Assembly: GCF_004000785.1 (NCBI RefSeq)
Contig: NZ_BILX01000063.1
Coordinates: 1 to 40,525, forward strand
Direction of reading: 5' to 3'
From: Paenibacillus ehimensis NBRC 15659
GTDB taxonomy: Bacteria; Bacillota; Bacilli; Paenibacillales; NBRC-103111
Length of the DNA: 40,525 nt
The notes beneath the pieces were generated by a model. The model had not been told where the DNA came from. It searched no databases and was given only the letters and a program-made list of their open reading frames with translations. The position numbers were made by a program, and so were the translations under genes. Of the stretch, positions 16,993-23,899 are shown one piece after another (position 1 is the stretch's first letter; every line of letters starts with the position of its first letter).

Positions 16993-17631
16993 TTAAGTTA
17001 GCAGAAAGTCCTCCAAATATTTTTCAATCTGTTCGATAGAAGCTATGGAAAATTTTTTATTTTTATAATGGATCAACCCCTCATGGATGCACTGAGCGAT
17101 GGAACGGTTTAAGCTTCGAATGGGCGCGCATACCTCACTGGACAGCATTTGCTTGGTAAGGCTGTCCAAATCGCCAATTTTATAATGATGAAGCACACTA
17201 AATAGAATCCGGTCTTTCAAGGTCAGCAGCGATAGCTTCGCCGCGGTATCCGTGCTCAGCATTAATTTGGAGGCCAGCTGCTTCACAAGATATAGATTAA
17301 AATCAAAATCGAGCTTCATCCATTCATACACCATGGTTTTATAGAGAGCTATCGATTCGCAGTGTTGTTTGGCAATCACGCCGAGCGTTTTCATTTGGTC
17401 GTTAAAAATCTCGATCTCTCCGAAGCAGCTGTACGCTTCGTAAATATATACGGAAAGCATCGCTCCCGTGTAGCTTTGTCTGTACACTTCCGCTTGACCC
17501 GCCGTTAAAATGTAAAGATAATGATTTTCCTCATGCGGCCGAAGGATCAGGCTGCCTTTTTTATGCGTTCTATACCTGAATTCTTTTCGAATCTGCTCTG
17601 GCGCAGCGTCTATAATCTCCTTGAAATCCAT
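16993..17631 (-). CDS. Crp/Fnr-family transcriptional regulator
   Basis: A 212-residue regulator with an N-terminal cyclic-nucleotide-binding-type beta-barrel (LRPHEENHYLYILTAGQAEVY, then CFGEIEIF at ~70-77), a dimerisation helix, and a C-terminal winged helix (residues ~145-212, including MLSSEVCAPIRSLNRSIAQCIHEGLI). The Arg that contacts cAMP phosphate in true Crp is not evident in the barrel and no Fnr-type Cys cluster is seen, so the ligand is unknown. AAAGGAGAG precedes the ATG. It is divergent from the nucleoside hydrolase operon; a palindrome in the gap fits as its binding site. It is noticeably AT-richer than the genes to its left. Confidence 0.85.
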   Translation of the reverse strand: MDFKEIIDAAPEQIRKEFRYRTHKKGSLILRPHEENHYLYILTAGQAEVYRQSYTGAMLSVYIYEAYSCFGEIEIFNDQMKTLGVIAKQHCESIALYKTMVYEWMKLDFDFNLYLVKQLASKLMLSTDTAAKLSLLTLKDRILFSVLHHYKIGDLDSLTKQMLSSEVCAPIRSLNRSIAQCIHEGLIHYKNKKFSIASIEQIEKYLEDFLLT

Positions 17632-17644
17632 GCGCTCTCCTTTT

Positions 17645-17656
17645 GGTCATTTGACC
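17645..17656. promoter_or_regulatory. Palindromic operator candidate for the Crp-family regulator
   Basis: GGTCA-TT-TGACC is a perfect inverted repeat next to the regulator's own ribosome-binding site. Its centre is ~41.5 bp upstream of the expected transcription start of the nucleoside hydrolase operon, the class II activator position known for Crp. Regulation is inferred. Confidence 0.45.
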
Positions 17657-17679
17657 TATTTTCATGACCGTTGGATTTA

Positions 17680-17685
17680 TATAAT
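17680..17685 (+). promoter_or_regulatory. -10 box of the nucleoside hydrolase operon
   Basis: A perfect TATAAT lies 31 bp before the ATG of the nucleoside hydrolase gene. No -35 box stands at the right distance, as expected for an activator-dependent promoter. Confidence 0.55.
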
Positions 17686-17715
17686 AAGGCCACACCAACA
17701 CAGGAGGTCTTATTT

Positions 17716-18669
17716 ATGAGAAAATTAATTATTGATACGGATACCGGCAGTGATGATGCGGTAGCCATCATTATGGCATTAAAATCAGCGGATGTTAAGG
17801 TCGAAGCGATCACGACCGTGTGCGGCAATGTCCCGCTCGAACTGGCAACCAAAAATGCGCTGATGACCATCGAAGTGGCGAACGGCCAAAAGCCGCCTCT
17901 TTATGTCGGAGCAGCCAAGCCGCTGATGCGCGATTTGGTTACCGCCGTCAATGTGCATGGCGAGGATGGCATGGGAGATTGCGATTTGATTCATCCTACG
18001 CTTGTGCCGGAAAGCCGGCATGCCGTGGATGCGATTCTGGACATTGTTGAAAAGAACGCCGGAGAAATTGAAATTGTCACCATCGGTCCCGTGACCAATA
18101 TTGCCCTTGCGATTCTAAAAGCGCCCGAAACGATGAAAAAGGTAAAGCATATTTACACCATGGGCACTTCCGGCTTTGGCCCCGGGAATACGACACCGGT
18201 TGCCGAATTTAATGTGTATGTCGATGCGGAAGCTTATCGTATGATGCTCAACTCGGGTATCCCTATGACCATTATTGGATTTGATGTCTGTTTAGGAGAA
18301 GCGGCTTTGACTCAGGACGATATGGATGTCTTGCTGGCGAGCGGCAAGCCGGAGGCCGTATTTTCGGTGAAATGCAACCGTTCCTTGCTGGAATATAATA
18401 TCCAAAGATGCAATGAGCCGATTGTGGACTTGCCTGATGCCGTGGCCATGGGTGTCGTGCTCTGGAATGAGATCGTCCTTGAAGAAAAATGGTGCTACTG
18501 CTACGTCTGCACCATGGAAGAAGCCGCCTACGGTCAAGTGATCCTCAATGACGGCAGCAAGCTGGCCATTTCCGACGGCTTTGCAGGTCATACCCCGAAT
18601 GCCAAAGTGTGCAAAACGATTGATAATTCGTTATTCAAAGAGAAATTAATCAGCCTGCTTGTAAGGTAA
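17716..18669 (+). CDS. Inosine-uridine-preferring nucleoside hydrolase family enzyme
   Basis: A 317-residue nucleoside N-ribohydrolase, which splits nucleosides into base and ribose. The calcium and ribose site is DTDTGSDDA (7-15). Further family segments are GPVTNIA, the AEFNVYVDAEA stretch (Asn and Asp ligands), and a late Asp in DLPDAVAMG. The His found in many members just before this last Asp is not present, so base preference may differ. The frame is open from 17671, but ACAGGAGGT precedes the ATG at 17716 and the protein then starts MRKLIIDTDTG as in relatives. It is the first gene of a three-gene set with a Nudix hydrolase (11-bp gap) and an acetyltransferase, suggesting nucleoside or nucleotide salvage and clean-up. 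Confidence 0.9.
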   Translation: MRKLIIDTDTGSDDAVAIIMALKSADVKVEAITTVCGNVPLELATKNALMTIEVANGQKPPLYVGAAKPLMRDLVTAVNVHGEDGMGDCDLIHPTLVPESRHAVDAILDIVEKNAGEIEIVTIGPVTNIALAILKAPETMKKVKHIYTMGTSGFGPGNTTPVAEFNVYVDAEAYRMMLNSGIPMTIIGFDVCLGEAALTQDDMDVLLASGKPEAVFSVKCNRSLLEYNIQRCNEPIVDLPDAVAMGVVLWNEIVLEEKWCYCYVCTMEEAAYGQVILNDGSKLAISDGFAGHTPNAKVCKTIDNSLFKEKLISLLVR

Positions 18670-18680
18670 CAGAGGTTACT

Positions 18681-19178
18681 ATGATTATCAACTATGTGCA
18701 TTGTTTTATTGCTCAAGACCAACAATTTCTGATGCTTCGAAGGAACAACCCTCCCTTTAAAAAGATGTGGAATTGCGTCGGCGGCAAGATGATGCCGGAT
18801 GAAACGTCCCGGGATGCCGTCGTTCGTGAAGTCAAGGAGGAAACCGGACTGGACCTCCAGTTTGTTCAGTTCAAAGGGATTGCCACTTGGAATCAGACGG
18901 GCGGCATGTACATTTTTGTTGCCGATCGGTTTACAGGGGAATTGACGGAATGCACGGAAGGAACGCTGGCTTGGAAAAGCAAGGAGTGGATCCTGCAGTC
19001 GCCGGAAGTCGTGAGCAGCATCCGGACGATTCTGGATGACGTGCTTGCGACGGATGTCCCTGTGGAATATGCGCTCTTTTACACCGGGGCGGAATTTGAA
19101 GGAGATCTATGGAAATATGAGGTGATGCGTAATGATAAACATAACGATTCGAAAAGAATTAGCCGAGGATTATCGTAG
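18681..19178 (+). CDS. Nudix hydrolase
   Basis: A 165-residue Nudix pyrophosphohydrolase. The Nudix box runs from ~34 to 56: GKMMPDETSRDAVVREVKEE then TGL, with the conserved REVKEE metal-binding Glu residues. Opening residues MIINYVHCFIAQDQQFLMLRRN resemble the MutT/8-oxo-dGTP diphosphatase-like branch. Substrates could be oxidised nucleotides, nucleoside diphosphate derivatives or dinucleotides. The gene begins 11 bp after the nucleoside hydrolase, and its last 47 bp overlap the next gene in another frame, so the final ~15 residues (DKHNDSKRISRGLS) may be a read-on tail rather than domain. Translational coupling with the next gene is likely. Confidence 0.88.
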   Translation: MIINYVHCFIAQDQQFLMLRRNNPPFKKMWNCVGGKMMPDETSRDAVVREVKEETGLDLQFVQFKGIATWNQTGGMYIFVADRFTGELTECTEGTLAWKSKEWILQSPEVVSSIRTILDDVLATDVPVEYALFYTGAEFEGDLWKYEVMRNDKHNDSKRISRGLS

Positions 19179-19677
19179 TACGGAAGAAGTGGTAAAGCGT
19201 GCTTTTGCCGATATGGAATTCAGCGATCAAAAAGAACATGAACTGGTCGCTCGAATCAGAAAATCCGCTGTATTCATTCCCGAGTTATCGTTAGTAGCCA
19301 TGAATCAAGACAATAAAGCAATCGTCGGACATATTCTTCTAAGCAAAATAAAAATTAGCGGTGACCAACAAAGCGTAGAATCCCTTGCTCTTGCTCCTGT
19401 TTCGGTCTTGCCGGATTACCAAAAGCAAGGCATCGGAAGGCTCTTAATTACCGAAGCTTTGCACAAAGCAAAAGAACTCGGATACCATTCCGTTGTCGTA
19501 TTGGGACATCCGGAATATTATCCGAAGTTTGGCTTCAAAAAAGCATCGTTATGGGGGATCAAAGCACCTTTTGAAGTGCCGGAAGAAGCATTGATGGCAT
19601 TAGAGCTGCGTGAAAATGCGCTTGATCATGTTTCAGGGGTTGTTGAATATCCAAGCGTGTTCTTTTTGGAGTCGTAA
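19132..19677 (+). CDS. GNAT-family N-acetyltransferase (YhbS-like)
   Basis: A 181-residue GCN5-type acetyltransferase of the YhbS-like group. The acetyl-CoA loop is LPDYQKQGIGRLLITEALHKAKELG (Q/RxxGxG/A motif), preceded by LALAPVSV. GHPEYYPKFGFKKA is typical of YhbS relatives. The ATG lies inside the end of the Nudix gene (47-bp overlap), and GAGGTGATGCG upstream can act as ribosome-binding site. A terminator follows 20 bp after the stop, so this is the last gene of the operon. The acceptor substrate is unknown. Confidence 0.88.
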   Translation: MINITIRKELAEDYRSTEEVVKRAFADMEFSDQKEHELVARIRKSAVFIPELSLVAMNQDNKAIVGHILLSKIKISGDQQSVESLALAPVSVLPDYQKQGIGRLLITEALHKAKELGYHSVVVLGHPEYYPKFGFKKASLWGIKAPFEVPEEALMALELRENALDHVSGVVEYPSVFFLES

Positions 19678-19695
19678 AGATTATGCAGTATCGGA

Positions 19696-19737
19696 GAGGA
19701 CGCACCGTAAACAAAAACACGGGAGCGTTCTTTTTTT
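19696..19737 (+). terminator. Intrinsic terminator of the nucleoside hydrolase operon
   Basis: GGACGC-a-CCGT pairs with ACGG-ga-GCGTTC (one G-U pair) and is followed by seven T residues. Confidence 0.75.
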
Positions 19738-20033
19738 GAACTAACACGCAAGATAAGTAGTTGATCTTAGCCAGTACTATTAAGATTGATCTGCTATGAA
19801 GAAAAGTTATCATAAACCGCTTCGTAAATGGGTTTTGCATATTCTTGAAAAAAAGACGACCTCAACCTTTCTTATCTATGAATTTTTCGGTTGTTCACTG
19901 CTATTTAATTTTTTCGCTTACAGTTTAAATGAAAGCACGGAAGTTGCCACTGGTTACATTGTTATTCCCGTTCTATATAAAGGGATTTTCACCCGGCTGC
20001 AGCGGAAATGTCTCAACTGATATTACCAGGTGG
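19738..20033. other. AT-rich gap without confident gene
   Basis: A + strand frame at 19796-20020 could encode 74 residues with a hydrophobic middle (FFGCSLLFNFFAYSL), but it lacks a ribosome-binding site and any recognisable domain, so it is not called. No repeat or RNA structure stands out. Confidence 0.4.
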
Positions 20034-20630
20034 TTAGTCCGGCTTGAGCTTATTTCTTAATGCTAGAATATATTTGTCCAGCTCATTCGTTAATTGGGTT
20101 GATTCGTACCCGACGTCTTCCAATGAAAGGGTATTGAAATACGTTAATTCGTTGTCCCCATCCGTAATCGTAAGGTAATATAAATATCCAACACCAGAGG
20201 ATTGATCGCTCTTTTTGCGAAGTTTTATTTCTTTTAATTTGTTGGAAATTTCACCGAGCGTTTGTTCATCGTTAATCTGCAAAACTTTTCCGGTGTCTCC
20301 ATACTTAATTTCAACCTTGGTGATTTTATCAAAATCGCTTTTTAATATCACGGATAACGGAATTGGAACAGCCGGGGCATCTTTTAAAGTAATTTCATTA
20401 AGATGGGCGTTATAATTTATCGATATCCCCACATTTTCTGCAATCAATCGAAGAGGGACATAGGCATGATTTTCGTAATTTAATACCTTGTATTCGCTCA
20501 TATCCATTCTCTTGTCATTAAAACTAATCTTCACCGGAAATAAGAACGCTTGAATGAAATCCGAGGCATAAACCATGGTAGTCATAGAAACAAACGCACC
20601 ACAAACAAATCCGATTACATACTTCCTCAT
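20034..20630 (-). CDS. Secreted stalk-domain (copper amine oxidase N-like) protein
   Basis: A 198-residue exported protein. The N-terminus MRKYVIGFVCGAFVSMTTMVYA is a signal peptide, probably cut near YAS-D. Residues ~28-85 form the stalk domain often annotated as copper amine oxidase N-terminal-like (VKISFNDKRMDMSEYKVLNYENHAYVPLRLIAENVG), common in Paenibacillus and thought to be a structural or wall-facing module. The remainder (~90-198) is charged, with no recognised domain. It is AT-rich and stands alone on the - strand, divergent from two small + strand genes. Its function is unknown; localisation outside the membrane is the firmest statement possible. Confidence 0.8.
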   Translation of the reverse strand: MRKYVIGFVCGAFVSMTTMVYASDFIQAFLFPVKISFNDKRMDMSEYKVLNYENHAYVPLRLIAENVGISINYNAHLNEITLKDAPAVPIPLSVILKSDFDKITKVEIKYGDTGKVLQINDEQTLGEISNKLKEIKLRKKSDQSSGVGYLYYLTITDGDNELTYFNTLSLEDVGYESTQLTNELDKYILALRNKLKPD

Positions 20631-20652
20631 TTTGTATCAACCCCCATAATAT

Positions 20653-20684
20653 TGGTATAATTTGTTTGACGTTACTGGTGTAAC
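20653..20684 (+). promoter_or_regulatory. Extended -10 promoter and adjacent small palindrome
   Basis: TGGTATAAT (20653-20661) is an extended -10 element for the small + strand genes. GTTAC-TGGT-GTAAC (20671-20684) is a perfect inverted repeat around the expected start site and could be an operator. Confidence 0.45.
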
Positions 20685-20750
20685 AAAGTTGCTTCCTTAA
20701 AATTTGAATGATCAGACCACTCTATGGATCCACTTTAAAGGAGAAACATT

Positions 20751-20930
20751 ATGGAAAAACTATGGCTTTTCTTGGCTATTATTGCTAGCCCAATGATTGC
20801 ATTCCTTTTTATGTATTTGTTTATTGGGTGCTTTGTCGAAGGAAAAGAAAGGCGGAGGGTGGCAGTTTCGGTACTTTTTTCTATCCTGGTTTGGGTAACC
20901 TTAGGTTGTATTATAATGTCAGCAGCCTAA
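20751..20930 (+). CDS. Small two-span membrane protein
   Basis: A 59-residue protein, almost entirely two hydrophobic helices: ~4-28 (LWLFLAIIASPMIAFLFMYLF) and ~37-57 (VAVSVLFSILVWVTLGCIIM), joined by the charged loop EGKERRR. AAAGGAGAAACATT gives a good ribosome-binding site for the ATG. I do not recognise the family. It lies between the divergent stalk-domain gene and another small envelope protein 41 bp downstream, and may be transcribed with the latter. The AT-rich composition matches its neighbours. Confidence 0.65.
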   Translation: MEKLWLFLAIIASPMIAFLFMYLFIGCFVEGKERRRVAVSVLFSILVWVTLGCIIMSAA

Positions 20931-20971
20931 TTCCTAGATTTCATCGGCAATCTTAAGGGGCGTGATAGGTA

Positions 20972-21400
20972 GTGAAAATATCAAAATTCATCTTAAGCAT
21001 TTGTTTAATAGTCTCATTAGCATTAAATGTTTACTTGATTAAGAATCAAATGACCACGAATAATAAGCAACAAAAGATTGATCTAGATTTTAAAGCATCT
21101 ATAGGAAGAATTTCCGATTCTCTTGCTGCTGTAACTGATGGAAATTATGTCGGTTATTTAACCGCGATCGAACATGCCTCCAAAGCAAACGCATTATCCA
21201 AATATTCATCGTATAATAAAGAGAACAGCAATATAACAGGCACAACGTCAGAGCTTATCAATGAATTTAGGAATCTCTATGCCAGTCAAAAAAATTTGGC
21301 TGATAAAGAAAGACTAATGCAAGGTTTTCAGCAATTATCGGCAGAGCCCAATCATCGCGAAACTATGGACAACATTCTAATGTTGCTTAATAAACAATAA
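20972..21400 (+). CDS. Hypothetical single-span or secreted protein
   Basis: A 142-residue protein starting at GTG, with AAGGGG and AGGT upstream. Residues 5-23 (KFILSICLIVSLALNVYLI) form one hydrophobic helix that anchors or exports the protein. The rest is polar and helical (for example LINEFRNLYASQKNLADKERL), probably facing outside. No domain is recognised. It follows the small two-span protein by 41 bp and ends at a two-way terminator. Confidence 0.65.
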   Translation: MKISKFILSICLIVSLALNVYLIKNQMTTNNKQQKIDLDFKASIGRISDSLAAVTDGNYVGYLTAIEHASKANALSKYSSYNKENSNITGTTSELINEFRNLYASQKNLADKERLMQGFQQLSAEPNHRETMDNILMLLNKQ

Positions 21401-21425
21401 AAATAACCCCCTTGAGTGAGGGGGT
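21401..21425. terminator. Terminator between convergent small genes
   Basis: ACCCCC (21406-21411) pairs with GGGGGT (21420-21425) around an 8-base loop. The T-rich tract lies on the - strand side (TTATTTTTATT), so it works best for the secreted-peptide gene at 21433. Confidence 0.65.
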
Positions 21426-21432
21426 GTGATCA

Positions 21433-21654
21433 TTACTTATGTGTCTTTGTTCCTTTTTTTCCAGTGTAAGGGTTGGTATTGCCTTTGGTGCTCCAATTGT
21501 TCTTGAAGCTCTTGTCTTTGCTGGATCGATGATGGGATTGAACGTGAGTGCCGTTTTTCTTGGTATAACTTTTTACTTTTGTCGCCGCGGAAGCAGAACC
21601 GGCGAAGCTAAGTGCGAGCACGGCGCTCATCAGGAGCAGGATCAGTTTTTTCAT
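21433..21654 (-). CDS. Small secreted basic peptide, NPYTGKKGT family
   Basis: A 73-residue protein with a clear signal peptide (MKKLILLLMSAVLALSFAGSASA, cleavage after ASA). The mature part is ~50 residues, very basic and polar. The pattern KVKSYTKKNGTHVQSHHRSS, then WSTKGNTNPYTGKKGTK, is a recurrent small exported family in Bacillota whose role is not established. AAGGAGGACAACC gives a strong ribosome-binding site. There are no Cys residues. Possible roles include wall binding or a short linker-type domain; none can be shown. Confidence 0.75.
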   Translation of the reverse strand: MKKLILLLMSAVLALSFAGSASAATKVKSYTKKNGTHVQSHHRSSKDKSFKNNWSTKGNTNPYTGKKGTKTHK

Positions 21655-21690
21655 GGTTGTCCTCCTTCATTCGGAATGAAAATCAGGACT

Positions 21691-21699
21691 ATTTTACCA
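21691..21699 (-). promoter_or_regulatory. Extended -10 promoter of the secreted peptide gene
   Basis: On the - strand TGGTAAAAT forms an extended -10 element ~35 bp before the start codon. Confidence 0.45.
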
Positions 21700-21741
21700 T
21701 ATTTCCGGTTATTTGCGACTATAATTTTAAATATGTATCCG

Positions 21742-21792
21742 AAAAAACAAGGGGATTCGAAGCGCGCATGTTGCGTCATCGAATCCCCTTGT
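21742..21792 (-). terminator. Terminator of the BmrC/BmrD-like operon
   Basis: A perfect 14-bp inverted repeat (ACAAGGGGATTCGA at 21747-21760 and its complement at 21779-21792) is followed on the - strand by a T-run. It lies 14 bp after the stop codon of the second exporter gene. Confidence 0.88.
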
Positions 21793-21805
21793 TTGCGGTT
21801 GTCCC

Positions 21806-23869
21806 TCAAGCTGTCGTCTGAGCCGCACTGCCGGATTGGAGCTGGTACATGCGGTAGTACCGGCCTTGCAGCCGCATCAGCTGTTCGTGATTGCCCCGCT
21901 CGACGATTTCGCCGCGATGGAGCACGAGAATTTGATCGGCTTCGCGGATCGTGGACAGCCGGTGGGCGATTACGAACGTCGTCCGGCCTTCGCTGACGAC
22001 CCGCAGCGCCTCCTGAATCAGTCCCTCCGTCTCGCTGTCGATGCTGGCCGTTGCCTCGTCGAGAATAAGGATGGCCGGGTCGAAGGCGAGCGCCCGCGCG
22101 AAGGAGATGAGCTGCCGCTGCCCGGCGGACAGCGTGCTGCCCCGCTCGACCACCGGCTCGTCTACGCCGCCAGGCAGCTGCTCGACGAAGGAGGCCGCGC
22201 CGACATCCTTGAGCGCCTGGCGAACCTGCTCCGGCCCGATGCGCTCGTTGTACAAGCTCACGTTGAACTTGATGTCGCCTGCGAACAAGAACGGGTCCTG
22301 CAGCACGATGCCCATATGCTTGCGCAGCGCCTGCTTCGAGAGCGTACGGATTTCCGTTCCGTCGATGCGAATTTCCCCTTCCGTCGGCTCGTAGAAGCCC
22401 AGCAGCAGGTTCATGATCGAGCTTTTGCCCGAACCGGTATGCCCAACAAGCGCGATGGTCTCGCCTTTTCGCGCCTCGAACGAAATGCCGCGGAGCACGG
22501 GCTCTCCGGTTTTGTAGGCGAAGGTGACGTTGTCGAAGACGACATGGCCTTCCGGCCGCGCTACTGCGTCCGACGAAGCTACTTCGGTGCCTTCGATATC
22601 GAGCAGGTGAAACACTTTTTCCGCCGACACGACAGCCCGCTGCGCGTTCAGCATTTGGTCGAAGATCCCAATGATCGGCTGGAAAAGCCGCCCCGTATAA
22701 TCGATAAACGCGTAGAATACGCCGAACGAAATCGCGGTCTGGAGCGATTGTCCGCCAAAATACCAGATGGCGCCGGCCGTGAAGAAGGCCCCGACGAGTC
22801 CCGTAAAATTGCGCGAGGACAGCGAAAATACGCGGTTCTGCTTGATATGGTTCCGGTAACGGTCCTCGTTGAGCGCATCGAACTCCCGCAGGCGGTTCTT
22901 CTCCTGCCGGAACGCCTGCAGAATCGGCATGACCGCGATCGATTCGCTGATCATTGCGTTCATGTCGCTCAGCCGGGCCCGCATGATGGCGACGTACTTT
23001 TGCGAAAATTTCAAATGAATGAACATAACGACGGCAAACAACGGAAGCAGCAGCAGCGAGACGAGCGCCAGCTTGACATCAAGCAGAAATAAGGCGATGT
23101 AAATACCCGCAATGTTGATCGTGCTTACCACGAATGTCGCCATGAAGCTCATGAACAGATCGCGTATCGCCTCCGTATCGTTCGCAATCCGCGATACGAC
23201 CTGCCCGATCGGCGTATTATCGAAATAGCGGATCGGCATCCGCTGAATATGGCGCATCAGGTCCATCCGCATCCGCTGGATGATGCGCAGCGCCGTCGTT
23301 TGCAGCGTCAAGCCCTGCACGTAATGCAGAATGCTGCCAAGCGCAAGCAGACCGACGAACAGCCCCAGCCAGCGAGCGACCGGGCCGACGTCATGCCGGT
23401 AAAACTGCGCGGTTTCCGCAGCAGTCAGCTTGCGGGTACTTTTGCCGCTGTCCGGCGAACTTTGGCTACTCAGAAGGGCGGAATAGCGCGCCAAGTACAA
23501 GCCGTCCTCCAGCTGCAAAATCCGCGCGTCTTTCATCACGGACCGGTTAAAGACGACACCGCGGCGTTCCGCCTCCTCCATCCAATCCTGACGAATGTAA
23601 AATCTCCCGTCCAATTGAACCTGCTTGACCTCACCCTTAGGCAGATCGAGGCCCGAGGCGACTTCAAACCACGGTAGCCCGATGGCGCCGATGTGGCGGT
23701 CGATGATCGTTTTGGCGATAAACGGCCCGGCCAGCTCTGCGCCGACCGCACAGCACAGCACCAGCAGCGCCGCCGCGATACGGAATTTAAAAAGCAGCGC
23801 GTAACCGAGCAGCCTGCGCAAAATGGGTTTGCCCGACGATTCGTTTGTTTCTATGGCGATACGACTCAC
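21806..23869 (-). CDS. bmrD: ABC multidrug exporter half-transporter, BmrD/YheH type
   Basis: A 687-residue fused membrane/ATPase half-transporter. Six spans precede the nucleotide-binding domain, with Walker A VGHTGSGKSS, signature LSAGQRQ, Walker B ILILDEATAS with the catalytic Glu intact, and H-loop IAHRLST. Between spans 1 and 2 there is a ~95-residue polar insert (about 70-165), matching the extracellular domain of Bacillus BmrD; length also fits (BmrD ~673). It should pair with the preceding BmrC-like subunit, whose ATPase site is degenerate, so this subunit supplies the Walker B Glu of the functional site. The gap between the genes is 30 bp. Likely substrates are drugs or other hydrophobic compounds. 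A terminator ends the operon. Confidence 0.9.
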   Translation of the reverse strand: MSRIAIETNESSGKPILRRLLGYALLFKFRIAAALLVLCCAVGAELAGPFIAKTIIDRHIGAIGLPWFEVASGLDLPKGEVKQVQLDGRFYIRQDWMEEAERRGVVFNRSVMKDARILQLEDGLYLARYSALLSSQSSPDSGKSTRKLTAAETAQFYRHDVGPVARWLGLFVGLLALGSILHYVQGLTLQTTALRIIQRMRMDLMRHIQRMPIRYFDNTPIGQVVSRIANDTEAIRDLFMSFMATFVVSTINIAGIYIALFLLDVKLALVSLLLLPLFAVVMFIHLKFSQKYVAIMRARLSDMNAMISESIAVMPILQAFRQEKNRLREFDALNEDRYRNHIKQNRVFSLSSRNFTGLVGAFFTAGAIWYFGGQSLQTAISFGVFYAFIDYTGRLFQPIIGIFDQMLNAQRAVVSAEKVFHLLDIEGTEVASSDAVARPEGHVVFDNVTFAYKTGEPVLRGISFEARKGETIALVGHTGSGKSSIMNLLLGFYEPTEGEIRIDGTEIRTLSKQALRKHMGIVLQDPFLFAGDIKFNVSLYNERIGPEQVRQALKDVGAASFVEQLPGGVDEPVVERGSTLSAGQRQLISFARALAFDPAILILDEATASIDSETEGLIQEALRVVSEGRTTFVIAHRLSTIREADQILVLHRGEIVERGNHEQLMRLQGRYYRMYQLQSGSAAQTTA

Positions 23870-23899
23870 GTCCTTCCCGATGGGCCTGGAATCGCGGCC

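Noticed and set aside
19796..20020. Frame for a 74-residue protein with a hydrophobic middle
   Set aside because: No ribosome-binding site, no recognised domain, and it lies in AT-rich DNA where chance frames are less likely but composition gives no codon signal.
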